Shown: one piece after another, positions 10,331 to 21,352 of the stretch | Position numbering within the stretch: position 1 is the stretch's first letter | Layout of the letters: the number at the start of each line of letters is the position of its first letter | Assembly (NCBI GenBank): GCA_028023455.1 | Contig: JAQFVV010000143.1 | Span: 2,644,001-2,708,000 of the forward strand | Reading direction: 5' to 3' | DNA from: Epiperipatus broadwayi | Taxonomy: Eukaryota; Onychophora; Udeonychophora; Euonychophora; Peripatidae | DNA: 64,000 bases | Notes under the pieces: generated by a model | What the model was told of the DNA's origin: nothing | Seen by the model: only the letters and a program-made list of their open reading frames with translations | The model's database searches: none | Position numbers and translations under genes: made by a program

Positions 10331-11642
10331 TATATTAAACTAGGAGAAAAATTATCACCATTCTATTCCTATAAGATTTTCATTAGAAGACCATTAATTT
10401 TTGATGCATATTGTAGATTTAGTTCATAACTTACCAGTTTATTTATTTATTTTTGAATATATATATTGTGCCCTTATCTATAGGTCATAATAAGGTAGAA
10501 TGGTCAATTACTAAAAAATTTTAAATTTTAAGATACGTTTATGTAATATATTGATAATTGTATGATCGATTAGATCTTATAGTACAATTTAAGGCTGAAA
10601 ATACCTGGTATATAAAAGTGTAATGGATTATTTTAAAAGAAAACAGTTAAATAAAGCTTAATTATATCCTTGCTTATGGTTGTAAAAGCTGGCCATATAA
10701 AATAATACAGCTATAAATAGTTAAAAGTATATTAACAATCCAATTGTAATGTTTTAAAACTAATAAATTAAATAAAAAAACGATATGTAATATTATAATT
10801 ATAATTAATATTCAAAATAAACTTTGGGATGGTGAGAATTATATTTAGTTCTACATTTTTAAATTATTTTCCAAATTTTTATAAAATATATCAGTTTTGG
10901 TAATTTAGACCGAGACGTAAATTAAAAAATCATCTGATAAAGTTAGTAATCATGTGACTGTATATTATATACCTTCACACACACGCTTGTTAGAATATAA
11001 TAATAAAGTTTGTGAATTATGGAACTAAATGTAATTGCTGTCTATCGTTGAAATGAATGTTGAAATATTAAATAGTTATTTTAAATGTTTAAATGATGTA
11101 ATATTTAAGTAGTGTTTAAAAGTTGAATACAGTTAATAAAAAAAAAATTAAATATTTTATTTAAATAAAAACAAGATAAATTAAATATTAATATTAAAAT
11201 AGATATTAAATATTATTTTAATAATTGTTTTAAAGTTTAAATGATTTTGATAAAACTATAATTGAGTTTAAAAATACTATTTTAAGTAATATTTTAAATC
11301 ATTACGTCATAAATTCTTTATTTTAAAAAAGTCTAGTCTGTTATAAAACTAAAAAAGTGTAAATTTGTTCGCGCTAAAAAGTAATTAACCAATCAACGGA
11401 GGTATTTTAGCAGACGAAATATAAGAATTAGACGGAGCGGGAGAAGTAATGTGTAAGTAAAGGAAGGAGTAACATATTTTTTAGCTGTATAAGATCGTAA
11501 GCTAGAAAAGTGTTATAATTTTAATTTTAAAATGTTTTGTTTTAAAATATAATATTTTGAACTGCCTTTAAATGGAGGGCTAATTTTAAAAGTTTTCTTA
11601 CCAGGATTTTTATTCAAGTTTAGCCAAAACCTTGCAGTAAAA

Positions 11643-11825
11643 ATGGAAATACTACAGAAAACAGTATATAGAAGTTATGAGAAAGGAAAAATATTTGTAA
11701 AGTGCCTTGATACAGCTTTATTTATGCTCAACCAGAAACTTATTATTGTAACTCAGAGGAATATAATTTGGACGTTATACGGAAAACTTAAAAGAGAAGT
11801 TATTTGCCGTCAGAAAAATTTATGA
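11643..11825 (+). CDS. Small conserved frame inside the 5' LTR
   Basis: Sixty codons from ATG (MEILQKTVYRSYEK...) to TGA. The predicted peptide is basic and has a hydrophobic middle stretch (ALFMLNQKLIIVTQ) but no known domain. The same frame in the 3' LTR (22775-22957) differs at one base (Glu to Asp), while flanking LTR sequence carries several indels between the copies. That could reflect selection or simply recent insertion. I cannot assign a function; it may be a chance frame. It sits downstream of the candidate promoter block, so it could lie in the transcript leader. Confidence 0.3.
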   Translation: MEILQKTVYRSYEKGKIFVKCLDTALFMLNQKLIIVTQRNIIWTLYGKLKREVICRQKNL

Positions 11826-14325
11826 CGCACAATTTTAAAAGGCTACTCCGAATTTTTTTTTTTATTCTTCTCTATGGGAAAATTAAGATGCGTATATCAT
11901 AAAGAAAAAATTATGTAAAAGTTATAATGGAGAAAGAATGTTTGTCTTTTTAAAGGAAACATTACAAAGTATATAGTACCAGAATTTTAAAAGAAGGAAA
12001 AAAAGTTACAGAATAATGATATGAAAGAGTCATTATTTTTAAAAAAAAAAGGAAAAGAAAAAACTTTATCTAAGAAGAATTAAAATATTATAAAGTGTTC
12101 ATTATAAAAGCGCTTAATAAAGATAGAGATTAGGAAAATGGAAATTTAAATTACTTAATGAAAATGGATCCATGGAGACAGAAAAATTTACTGAATATTT
12201 AAATCAAAGTACCTAGAAGATGCATCATAAAAGTCGCGCGGGAGAAATATTAGTAAGAAATATTAGAAGAGAATATGTAGACGTTTTCTTTATGGGATTA
12301 ATTGATATCATAATTAATAATTGTATTAAATATTATAAAAAACCAAGGATTATCATTCATGAATATTTATTGAACGAAGTAATATTTGTTTTACCTTAAA
12401 ATTGAACAAGCAGGGAGAGGAACATTAAGTGAATGGAAAAGAAATGATAAACAATTTTTTTTTTAGCTTTAGTATGAACGGTTTTCAAGAAAATTTGATG
12501 AAGAAGTACAGTAAATATAGTTTGGAATATTTTTTACTAATTTATTTTAAAATATAAAATGTTATGTGAGATTAGGGAAAACATATAAACATAAATTTAG
12601 TAATATTAAAATTTAAATATAATAGCTTGATAAAATTATAGAAATAGTGTTTAAAAATAAAGTGTATGGATGTGAATCTTATATCTACAAGGATCAAATG
12701 GATGGTGAAGCCTACGGAACGCGATCGAGGAGATAAAGGTCGTTTTGGTAATTTTAATAGTTATTTATAATGCATAATGTATTTTTTTTTAGATCATCTA
12801 TTGACCTAAGAATGAAGTGTGAAAGTTTAAATTATATGTACACATTTTATACAACATTTTTAACATATTATGAGATAGGAGTAATTCGGAATATGCATGC
12901 AATAATTTATTTAAAGTATATTAATAATATAATTTAACAGAACAATTGTGTGATTCTTTTGAACTTTCATGTGATAAAGTATTCAGATATTTAAGTAGTT
13001 TGTATGACTAAATATACGGAGGAAAGTAGTAAAAAGATTTTCTTATAGAACAGTGGAATAGTTTTAAAATAAATGAATTTTATTATTGTTAGTAATGCAG
13101 ATATGTATTTGTCGATGTACAGTATAGAAAAAATCTTGAGAAATAAGATCGGATAGTGACTTGGAAGTACTAGTGGAGAGGAAACCAAGATGATGTTTTT
13201 TTTTAAGAAATAGGAAAAATAAAGGATTTGGATCATATTTAGTTTTGTGTGATTTCAGTATAGTTAACTAGGCCCTATGACTGAACACATATAGTTTGGA
13301 CAGTGTTTTTGCATATCTTTAAACTTTTGATGTTATAATAAAGCTGAAGAAATAGCTTTAGCATCGTTCCTATGATAGAGGTTGGTAGACAGGTAAAGGT
13401 CACTCCTCTATAGTGTCTTTTAATTCACTGTGCCATGATTGTCAAGGTATATGACGAGTAATATTCTAGTTGTATTTTGATCCTATGCATCTATCTTCGC
13501 TATCCTTATTTCGTGAATCTGCATCGGTCAGAAAGATATTTTCAAAGAAATAATGAATAAAATAGAACTGAAGATATGTTATCGTTTATGTAAGAATAGT
13601 TTATTTGCTGGAATGTATAGAATTGTGTAACTTTAAAATTGAAAGTCCAAAATATCATAAAGAGAGAAAGAATCATATAATACATTGTAAAATTAATTCA
13701 GAAATGAATATAAGATTTTGAAAAGAAATCTAAACCAAGTATTTTTTAAAAGTGATAATAAAATTTGAATGAATTTTTTTTTAATAATATTTAGAAAATA
13801 AGTATTGCATATTTATTAAGAAAATAGTTCAATAATGTATAATAAACATATACTTGTGCATGGTATATTAATAGTTGTAATTATATCATCCGAAGTAAGG
13901 CTTGAATGAGAATATTAGGATTAATAAACATCGGATAATGAACAATAAAAACCTAATACCGAATGTAGAACAATGTTTTGACTTTGTAAGATTCCATACA
14001 ACCAATATAAAACTAAAATTTGTTATTTTGTAGAATTTTACTACGAATGTAAATTTTGTAAAAAAAAATATAATTTTAATAATATTAGGGATGAAAAGTG
14101 TTTGTGATAATCATATAAGAAATGCATTTTGTAATAAGCTAACCATAATAATAAATCAAGTAATAATACTGTATTTTCTTAAGTGTTAAAAAAATAAGAT
14201 TTAACTAGGAAAAGTAAATAATATTTTGATTTCATTTTATAAACTAATAAACTAAGTTGAGATATGAAAGTAAGGGATATCCAATGTATATAGTGTAAAA
14301 ATATTGTTAATTTATTTATGTTGTT

Positions 14326-14365
14326 AATAAACTTTGTTTTAAATTTGTTTTAAAGTTTTGTGTCC
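14326..14365 (+). promoter_or_regulatory. Candidate polyadenylation site in the LTR
   Basis: AATAAA in GTTAATAAACTTTG is followed about 25-35 nt later by the GT-rich stretch TTTTGTGTCCGAGTTG. This is the usual arrangement of a metazoan poly(A) signal and its downstream element, and it is conserved in the 3' LTR near 25470. If real, the R/U5 border lies here and U5 is about 0.85 kb. AATAAA is frequent in such AT-rich DNA, so support is modest. Confidence 0.3.
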
Positions 14366-15218
14366 GAGTTGTTATTTCTCCACATGGATGCATGAAATCA
14401 CGATACATTTATAATTGAAACAGACATATAGATTTTGCACAAAAGGTAAACATAAAAGTGTTATAATAATTTTGAGAATTTATTGGTATGTTAAAATTAA
14501 AAGATCATAATTTTATATTATTTATTGGTCATAAGTCGGTTGCCACAATATTACATTAAATTATATGCTAATGTTGCCACACGTATTCTGTTGTCAGATT
14601 ATTAAAATACTACCACGTACGTATTTATTTATTTCATTTAGGAAGAAATAAGATTATATTATATTATTATTGTTATTATTATTTTTATTATTATTAGTTG
14701 CTGTGTAGTAGATTATGACATAAAATTCCCTTTTCATATTTTACTACCGTAATTTTAAATCAGTTAGAATACAATTTATGAACCTGAGATTTTATTTTAT
14801 TTTACTTCATTTTATTTAATTGAGCTAGATTCTTGTTATAAAGAAGATTAAGATATGATTATTATTTTAATCGTAGTGAATAGAGCTCAGAAAGTCGTAA
14901 GAATACTATGAGTTAGTTATTTGGTATAGTAAAAAGGGGGATAGTGTTCTTATGCCATTGAGGTAGTATCGTGTGGATAATGGCTCAATGTAGTCTATCT
15001 CGTTCCCTGTATTGTCACTCCATGTCTCATGAAAATAGTAAATATTTGTTAATTCATTTTAAAATTGAACCGTATTTGTATTTTAAAATTAGAGCTAGTA
15101 ATCATTTTAATTAATGCTGAATATTTCATTTATTTATTTGTTAACTGAGCTAGAACCCGTAATATTCGTAATAAACAGTATATTTTGGGGTGAGAATGCG
15201 CGGGGGGAGGTTAGATTG

Positions 15219-15238
15219 TGATCGCCCAACGTGTTGCA
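15219..15238 (+). promoter_or_regulatory. Primer binding site, tRNA-Lys-like
   Basis: Immediately after the LTR, CGCCCAACGTG (15223-15233) matches 11 consecutive bases of the sequence complementary to the 3' end of insect-type tRNA-Lys, as used by several gypsy elements. The leading TGG is altered to TGAT. Position (4 nt after the LTR end) and match support its role in priming minus-strand synthesis. The changed first bases mean the exact border or the tRNA could differ. Confidence 0.55.
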
Positions 15239-15905
15239 CGATGTGTAGTTGGAACTACAATCGATAGGTTGGATTCAACTAACAGAAGGTTAAATTTTGC
15301 TCTTCCAATGAGACTGCACGATGTGTAGTGGAGTTACATATAGTTTAGTATTTGAATTTGTTCATGTAAATCGGGAGATTGTCAATAGACATATTTTACA
15401 GAAGTAGATAATTTCATATTTGATTATAGAAATAATTATTAGGATTTAGTTATTAAAGTAAACTAAGTATTTGTTATTAAAATAATTTCAATTTTATGTG
15501 GTAGATAATCTGATTGTTTAAAAAAAAATCGTACTATACTATTGTGGGTCAATTGACAAACAAAATTTAAAATATGCATATGTGGCTAACGATTATTGGT
15601 ATTTAATATGACCATGTCAATTATTGAAGTATTATTGAAAAATATATTTGAAAGTGTTTTAATTTGTGCAAAATATTTGTGAATCATGCATGTGGGAAAT
15701 GATGTTGTGACACATATAATTTTAATTGTTATTGTTATTATAATTAGTTAGATAGTATAAGGTGTATAGAAGGTATTGTCTATAGTTATTGTGGGTGATG
15801 GTTGGATGAGATAAAAGAACTGGTAAGAAACTATTTTATGAGAAGTTAATAGTAACATATTATTGGGATATTAAATTTTGAGGAAAAAGTATTATAAAGA
15901 AAAAA
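15236..15905 (+). promoter_or_regulatory. Untranslated leader with duplicated motif and palindrome
   Basis: The 670-nt leader before gag opens with GCACGATGTGTAGT at about 15237 and again at about 15316. The first copy is followed by GGAACTACA, making TGTAGTTGGAACTACA (15244-15259), a 7-bp perfect palindrome around GG. The second copy gives a weaker TGTA/TACA pairing. Retroelement leaders often hold dimerisation and packaging hairpins near the primer site, so that is a reasonable guess. The rest of the leader is AT-rich without frames. Confidence 0.4.
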
Positions 15906-18071
15906 ATGGATAATCAAGATAACAGTTCAGTAGAGGAAATATCTGAATTCATTGTGGATAGTAGTTGTGAGGAGGAAAGGGAAGCGGAAGAGACAATTAA
16001 TATAGAAACAATTACAGATATTGTACAAATTACAGATGACGAAATAAAAGGAGAAGAAAAGATTAGGGAATTAAAAATAGAGGAAGAAGAAGTAGTCACA
16101 CATAAAAGAGATGTAGATAGCTTCTCATTGTCTCAAATAGCACTGATGATGAAAGAGATTAATGAGAATATAAGTAGAAATAGAGAAGAGAGTAATATAA
16201 AATTTGAATCTCTCAATGAAAATAATAGAAAAAATAGAGAAGAGATCAATATAAAATTTGAATATCTCAATGAAAATAATAGAAAAAATAGAGAAGAGAT
16301 TCAAGAAGATAATAGAAAAAATAGAGAAGAGATCAATGAAATTATGAGTAAAAATAGTAATGAAATCAAAGCGTGTATAGACAGTATGAATAAAAAACTC
16401 AATGATACTTGTAAGACTATGGAAGACTTTAAGGAGGAAGCACATAATAAATTTAATGGCTTGGAATCAAGATTGGACAATAGTGAAAAAGTTATTAGTT
16501 CTTTAAGGGAGGAAATAGAACAAATAGATTGTAATAATCAGGAATTGCTCAAGACTAAGTTTACAGAATTTTCTGAAATTGCTATAAAAGGTATAAACAA
16601 GCAAATAGAGGATTCTATCAGTCAATGTCAGACCAATAATAGCAAGTTAAAACAGGAGTTTGATAATAATAAATTAGATATTAATAATGAAATATGTGAG
16701 ATAAAGGAAGAGATAATGCAGAGTAGAATAAGGATGAAAGATGAAATGGAGAGAGAGTTAGTGGATAAGTTTAATGATTTAGTAGTGCAAAATAGGAGAG
16801 ATATAAAAGAAGAAATAGAAGAAGGTTTGATGGGAAAATTAAAGGATTTTAATATTGGGAAGGAGGATGATCAGAAGTACAGGTCCAAAATAGGTGAGAA
16901 TATAAAGCGCTTACAAAAGGACGTAAAAGAACAAGTAATGCAGGTAGAGAGAAATAGTAATGAGTATAAGGAAGCTATAGATCAAAACTTAGATAGGTTT
17001 AGACAGGAACAAAAGATATACATAGATCAAGTGATTGGACAGGTAAATTTGGAAGGAAAATTACAACAGGTATACGAACAAATAGAAGAGATAAAATCCA
17101 TTAGCAATCAAACGTTAGAATTAGGTAAAGAAAAAGCATCGCATAGTAAATGTGAAGAATATAAAAGTCCATTCCCAATAGATAAAATAGAGTATGTAAG
17201 AAAGGAGGAAGGTAATCAAATAGAATCTGATAATAATAAAGAAATAGACAGCCGAATAATTAAAGGAAATACTAGTTGTGAGGGAGGAACAAATAACTCG
17301 ATGGCATTACGCTTTATGAGGGTCAAACCATTTAGAGGTGACCATGCCGAAAATCCATATGAGTTTCTAAATAGTTTAGATGAACTATTTTCAATATGTG
17401 TTTTAACTGAAAAGGAAAAGTTGGCCATCTGTAGTAATCACTTAGGAGGTACTGCCAAAGACTGGTGGCAGTCACTTTTTGAAAGGCCAAATACCTATGG
17501 TGACTTTAGATGTTTAATAACAGGTAGTTTCTGGAACGCTGACAAGCAAGATAGCATTAGGTTCCAGATAACTCAGGAAAAATATCAATCGAATAAAGGT
17601 AGCTATACTAGTTTCTTTAGAAGTCAGGCTATTCGATTAAAAACACTAACGGCATGTCCATTGTCTGAAGGACAGATAGTAAGAATAATACGACACAATT
17701 TGCCCAGAAATGTGGAGCAACTATTAATTGCAGCGGACCGTTATTCTATAGAAGAGGTGTCAGAAGTATTAGATGCACTAGAAAACACTGAAACATCTAT
17801 AGATAATAGATTCAAAACAAATAGAGAAAGAAATAACTATCCATTGTCTAATATCAATGTTGACTATAATAGTCAAAGGCATCAAATAGGCTTTAAAAGA
17901 AGATATAGTTCTAGTGATAGAAATAGGGTATATCCATATGCTAAGAAAGCGGTTAGATTTGACAAATCTAGAAGTAGGGTAGAGTTGCAAAATAATCAAC
18001 CCTCTACTAGTGGTATTACTACTATTTTAAAGAAACCCAATATAAAAACAAGTGAGAAAAAGTTAAACTAA
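15906..18071 (+). CDS. gag: Gag-like protein of the LTR retrotransposon
   Basis: 721 residues from the ATG at 15906. Residues 1-55 are acidic. About 65-430 is a long, charged, Glu/Lys/Asn-rich coiled coil containing four tandem copies of N-x-RKNREEI (nt 16180-16350). About 470-630 is a retrotransposon Gag domain: FRGDHAENPYEFLNSLDELF, then LGGTAKDWWQSL and LPRNVEQLL. The C-terminus (about 640-721) is basic with an Arg/Ser-rich stretch. No CCHC zinc knuckle is present, so the basic tail probably takes over nucleic-acid binding. Gag forms the particle that packages the RNA. The first in-frame ATG follows a long untranslated leader. The last codons overlap the slippery site leading to Pol. The large N-terminal coiled coil is unusual for this family. 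Confidence 0.88.
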   Translation: MDNQDNSSVEEISEFIVDSSCEEEREAEETINIETITDIVQITDDEIKGEEKIRELKIEEEEVVTHKRDVDSFSLSQIALMMKEINENISRNREESNIKFESLNENNRKNREEINIKFEYLNENNRKNREEIQEDNRKNREEINEIMSKNSNEIKACIDSMNKKLNDTCKTMEDFKEEAHNKFNGLESRLDNSEKVISSLREEIEQIDCNNQELLKTKFTEFSEIAIKGINKQIEDSISQCQTNNSKLKQEFDNNKLDINNEICEIKEEIMQSRIRMKDEMERELVDKFNDLVVQNRRDIKEEIEEGLMGKLKDFNIGKEDDQKYRSKIGENIKRLQKDVKEQVMQVERNSNEYKEAIDQNLDRFRQEQKIYIDQVIGQVNLEGKLQQVYEQIEEIKSISNQTLELGKEKASHSKCEEYKSPFPIDKIEYVRKEEGNQIESDNNKEIDSRIIKGNTSCEGGTNNSMALRFMRVKPFRGDHAENPYEFLNSLDELFSICVLTEKEKLAICSNHLGGTAKDWWQSLFERPNTYGDFRCLITGSFWNADKQDSIRFQITQEKYQSNKGSYTSFFRSQAIRLKTLTACPLSEGQIVRIIRHNLPRNVEQLLIAADRYSIEEVSEVLDALENTETSIDNRFKTNRERNNYPLSNINVDYNSQRHQIGFKRRYSSSDRNRVYPYAKKAVRFDKSRSRVELQNNQPSTSGITTILKKPNIKTSEKKLN

Positions 18072-21000
18072 AGAGGTCTTTGTGGATTAGTTCCTCTTTG
18101 CAAGGACCAGGTGCTAACGAAATGGGGAACGATCAGATGTGGATGCTGAATACTTTGGATTTAGACATTGATTTCTTAGAACCCTTTACAATAGGTGAAC
18201 CACCTATTACGTATCAATGTCCGGTTGTAATTTTAAACATTAAAAATATAAAAGTTGAAGCATTGATTGACTCTGGAAGCCAAGCTTCCATATTATCAGA
18301 GTCAACTTATAAAAATCTGGTATGCATAAAAGGTGATATACCTTCACTGCCAGTAAAACCAATACATGTAACTCTAGCAAATGGAAAGAGAACTAAGTTA
18401 ACAAATAAACAAGTTTGGATTACCTTCAAAATTAATAATACAGAGTTTGGGCATGTTTTTCTTATTATGCCTGGATTGATACATGAAGCCATAATAGGTG
18501 CTGACTTCATGATTTTAAATGATTGTCAAATAGATTTTTATAACAAAATTTTTACCTGTAAGAAGGAAAGGCTTAATTTTGAATATGGTGTGCATAACCT
18601 TTCCAATCAATTACTATGCATCCATAATACATTGATTGATGCTAGCATAAAAGCAAAAATTGAACATATTTATGCAGTCAATTCTAAATTAAATGAGAAA
18701 TTATATCAATTAATGTATAGCTTTAAAAGCATTTTTTCTAAAATCCCTGGTATAATAGAGGGATATACCCATCGTATTAAGTTGAAGTGTAATGATCCTT
18801 TCCATCAAAAGATGTACCCGATCCCATATCAATATCAGGACGAGGTACAGAGTCAAATAGACATGATGCTAGAGTGGGATATAATCAAAAAGTGCCCTTC
18901 TCCTTACGTAAACCCATTGGTTATTGTAAAGAAGAAGGATGGCAATATTAGGGTATGTTTAGATGCTCGCATGTTGAATTCTATAACTGTACCAGAGCGT
19001 GACATTCCTCCACCTGTACATGAGCTCCTAACTAAGTTTCATAAGAGGTCAATTTTCTCTACATTTGATTTAACAGCTAGTTATTGGCAAATACCGTTAC
19101 ATGAGAATGATCAGCAATACACAGCATTTCGTTTTCAAGGCCAGTCGTATGTTTTCAGACGGATGCCTTTTGGTCTCATTAATAGCGGTGCTGGCTTAAT
19201 CAGATGTTTGGACATGATTTTTTCAAAGCAATTAAAAGAAAAGATTGTCATGTATGTGGACGATATCGTCATTGCTTCTGACAGTTTGGAAGAGCATCTC
19301 CAACATTTAGAAATGTTTTTTAGTGAATGCACTGCAAAAAATGTAAAAATTAATTTGGAGAAGTGTTCAATAGCAGCGAAAGAAATTACTTTTCTGGGAC
19401 ACTTAATAAGTGAGCATGGCATCCAGCCCCATCCAGAAAAGATAGCAGCTATTCAACGCTTCCCCACACCAAAAACGGTAAAACAGCTGAAATCTTTTTT
19501 TGGGTTATGTAATTATTACAACCGCTTCTATAAAAATTTTGCCGAGGACACCATACATTTATCTAAATTACTAAAAAAGATTGAGAGGTGGAGGTGGACC
19601 CCTGATCATGACCGTGAATTTAATTTGATTAAAGATAAATTTTTAAAACACGTAATTTTAAGTTATCCTGACTTCAATAAAATATTTTATGTGCAAACAG
19701 ATAGTAGTTACTATGGTCTGGGTGTAGTGTTATTTCAACTCGATGAGGATCAGGTACCTCATGTATTGTACTTCTTGAGCAGACATCTAAGAGGTGCTGA
19801 GTTGAACTACACTATTACTGAAAAGGAAACCCTAGCTGTTGTCTGGGCTTTTCAGAAATTAAGGCAATTTTTACTAGGTTCTACTGTGATTGTATTGACC
19901 GACCATAGAAGCTTAGAGTTTTTAAATAAAAGCTACCTCAGTAATGAGAGACTTATTAGGTGGAGCTTGTATCTCCAACAATTCAATTATAAAGTACTTT
20001 ATATTGAAGGGAGACAGAATATCCCTGCTGATATTCTTAGCCGCCACCCTATCTGTTTAATGTCACAAAATCCTGTTAATCAAAACATTATTATCAGTAA
20101 CATAGATTTGGTTAGGGATGAATCTATAGCTGATGATTATAATAATCTCACTATGATTCAGAGTCAGGATATGAGATTAAATAGGATCATGACTATCTTA
20201 AATAATCATGATAATATAAATAGCAAAAATAAACACGTTAAAATGATTTTTAATAAATATAAAATTTATCAAAATTTGCTTATGTACAATATAAATTATA
20301 ATCAGGGAGAATCATGGAGGATAGTTGTCCCTAACTCCATGATTGATAAACTAATTATGTACGTTCATAGTAGCTATGGGCACTATGGAGCACCAAAAAT
20401 TATGTATGTATTAAAATCGATATTTTTTTGGAATAAAATGTACAAACGCGTAATTAAAAAGATTAAAACGTGTAAAATATGTCTAAAATCTAAACACTGT
20501 AGTAAATCTTACGTGGGAATCATGCAACCCATTATTCCAGATCGTCCTAATGAATTATTAGCGATCGATTTTTATGGGCCTCTGCCACCATTCAATCGTC
20601 AAAAATTTATACTTGTTACGTATGATGTTTTTAGTAAATTAGTCTCAGCCTACCCAGTACCTAAAACCAGCGCTCATTATGTAATTAAATGTATGCTTGA
20701 GTATCAATTTCCATTAGTGGGAAAGCCAGAAATAATTCTTACTGATCATGCAACTGCTTTTATATCTAGTAGATGGAATGAGTGGATTCGAACTCAACAC
20801 CTCAGACATGTTATGAGCTCCATTAGAAATCCGCAGTCTAATCCTTGCGAACGTGTTATGCGGGAGCTCGGTAGATTATTCAGGGTTTATGTAGCTGATG
20901 ATCATAAACAGTGGGTCCATAAACTCTCTGAGGTTGTCAAATATATAAATAGTACTTGCAATGAATCCACAGGCTTTACACCATTCCGTCTACACTATGG

Positions 21001-21352
21001 CAAACATGAAAAGTTATTAATTCAAACACCTATACCTTTGATAAGAGAGCCAATAGATAGAAATCATGACTTAAATCAAGCCAAAGTAAAGCTACATGTT
21101 ATGGGTGCTAAGAGAGTAAAGCAAGCCCATAATAGACCACATCCATTCAAAGTTGATGATCTAGTTCTTATTAGAACACCCCATGTTAGCAACCTACAAA
21201 GAAATCAATTTAGAAAATTTCTAGAATTATATGAAGGTCCGTACAAGATTTTTAGAAAAGTGGGAGAGAATGCTTTTGTATTAACTACACCAGATGGTGA
21301 AAAAGGGACATACAACGCTAGAAGTTTAATCCCATACCCATCAGAAGTGTAG
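18056..21352 (+). CDS. pol: Pol polyprotein (protease, RT, RNase H, integrase)
   Basis: The frame is open from 18056, -1 relative to gag; its first ATG is at 18122, so it is probably made as Gag-Pol. Counting residues from 18080: aspartic protease DSG at 64-66 with a matching IIGADFM; RT with LDARMLN, FSTFDLTASYWQIPL and YVDD at 392-395; RNase H with DSS (D541), ETLAVVWAF and TDHRS; integrase zinc finger H-x4-H...CKIC; then catalytic D830, D889, E924, the D-D-x34-E spacing of active integrases; finally a GPY/F-type module (LYEGPYKIF) near the end. No stops or frameshifts were seen. All key catalytic residues are present, so the enzyme may be functional. It ends at 21352, about 200 nt before the polypurine tract. 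Confidence 0.93.
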   Translation, partial: EKVKLKRSLWISSSLQGPGANEMGNDQMWMLNTLDLDIDFLEPFTIGEPPITYQCPVVILNIKNIKVEALIDSGSQASILSESTYKNLVCIKGDIPSLPVKPIHVTLANGKRTKLTNKQVWITFKINNTEFGHVFLIMPGLIHEAIIGADFMILNDCQIDFYNKIFTCKKERLNFEYGVHNLSNQLLCIHNTLIDASIKAKIEHIYAVNSKLNEKLYQLMYSFKSIFSKIPGIIEGYTHRIKLKCNDPFHQKMYPIPYQYQDEVQSQIDMMLEWDIIKKCPSPYVNPLVIVKKKDGNIRVCLDARMLNSITVPERDIPPPVHELLTKFHKRSIFSTFDLTASYWQIPLHENDQQYTAFRFQGQSYVFRRMPFGLINSGAGLIRCLDMIFSKQLKEKIVMYVDDIVIASDSLEEHLQHLEMFFSECTAKNVKINLEKCSIAAKEITFLGHLISEHGIQPHPEKIAAIQRFPTPKTVKQLKSFFGLCNYYNRFYKNFAEDTIHLSKLLKKIERWRWTPDHDREFNLIKDKFLKHVILSYPDFNKIFYVQTDSSYYGLGVVLFQLDEDQVPHVLYFLSRHLRGAELNYTITEKETLAVVWAFQKLRQFLLGSTVIVLTDHRSLEFLNKSYLSNERLIRWSLYLQQFNYKVLYIEGRQNIPADILSRHPICLMSQNPVNQNIIISNIDLVRDESIADDYNNLTMIQSQDMRLNRIMTILNNHDNINSKNKHVKMIFNKYKIYQNLLMYNINYNQGESWRIVVPNSMIDKLIMYVHSSYGHYGAPKIMYVLKSIFFWNKMYKRVIKKIKTCKICLKSKHCSKSYVGIMQPIIPDRPNELLAIDFYGPLPPFNRQKFILVTYDVFSKLVSAYPVPKTSAHYVIKCMLEYQFPLVGKPEIILTDHATAFISSRWNEWIRTQHLRHVMSSIRNPQSNPCERVMRELGRLFRVYVADDHKQWVHKLSEVVKYINSTCNESTGFTPFRLHYGKHEKLLIQTPIPLIREPIDRNHDLNQAKVKLHVMGAKRVKQAHNRPHPFKVDDLVLIRTPHVSNLQRNQFRKFLELYEGPYKIFRKVGENAFVLTTPDGEKGTYNARSLIPYPSEV
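18062..18108 (+). promoter_or_regulatory. Candidate -1 ribosomal frameshift signal (gag-pol)
   Basis: The heptamer G TTA AAC (18062-18068, in gag phase) sits directly before the gag stop TAA (18069-18071). It is of the XXXYYYZ-like type, and GUUAAAC is a known natural -1 site. After a 6-nt spacer, GGTCTTTG (18075-18082) can pair with CAAGGACC (18101-18108), 8 bp with one G-T, around an 18-nt loop. Slipping back one base joins gag to the open pol frame. An alternative, overlapping hairpin AAAGAGG/CCTCTTT (18070-18076 with 18093-18099) could compete. Slip site, spacing, stem and frame agree, but it is untested. Confidence 0.7.

Larger units (their letters stand above)
10467..15215 (+). repeat. 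5' LTR, about 4.75 kb
   Basis: Starts TGTGCCCTTATCTATAGG directly after an (AT)n run and ends ...GGGGGGAGGTTAGA just before the primer site. The start is the usual TG; the end is not the usual CA, and the last two bases (GA) could instead be flank. A typical LTR is 0.2-2 kb, so this one is exceptional. It holds a 60-codon frame (11643-11825), a possible polyadenylation site near 14326, and otherwise AT-rich sequence with no recognised domain. A more G+C-rich block with a CCAAT box (ACCAATC, about 11388-11394) and GGAGCGGGAGAAG (about 11425-11440) is a candidate promoter, an inference only. Confidence 0.88.

Noticed and set aside
12991-13236. Frame on - inside the LTR, longer version at 24049-24366
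   Set aside because: The lengths differ between the LTRs because of a small change, and the peptide is low complexity; not conserved as a frame.
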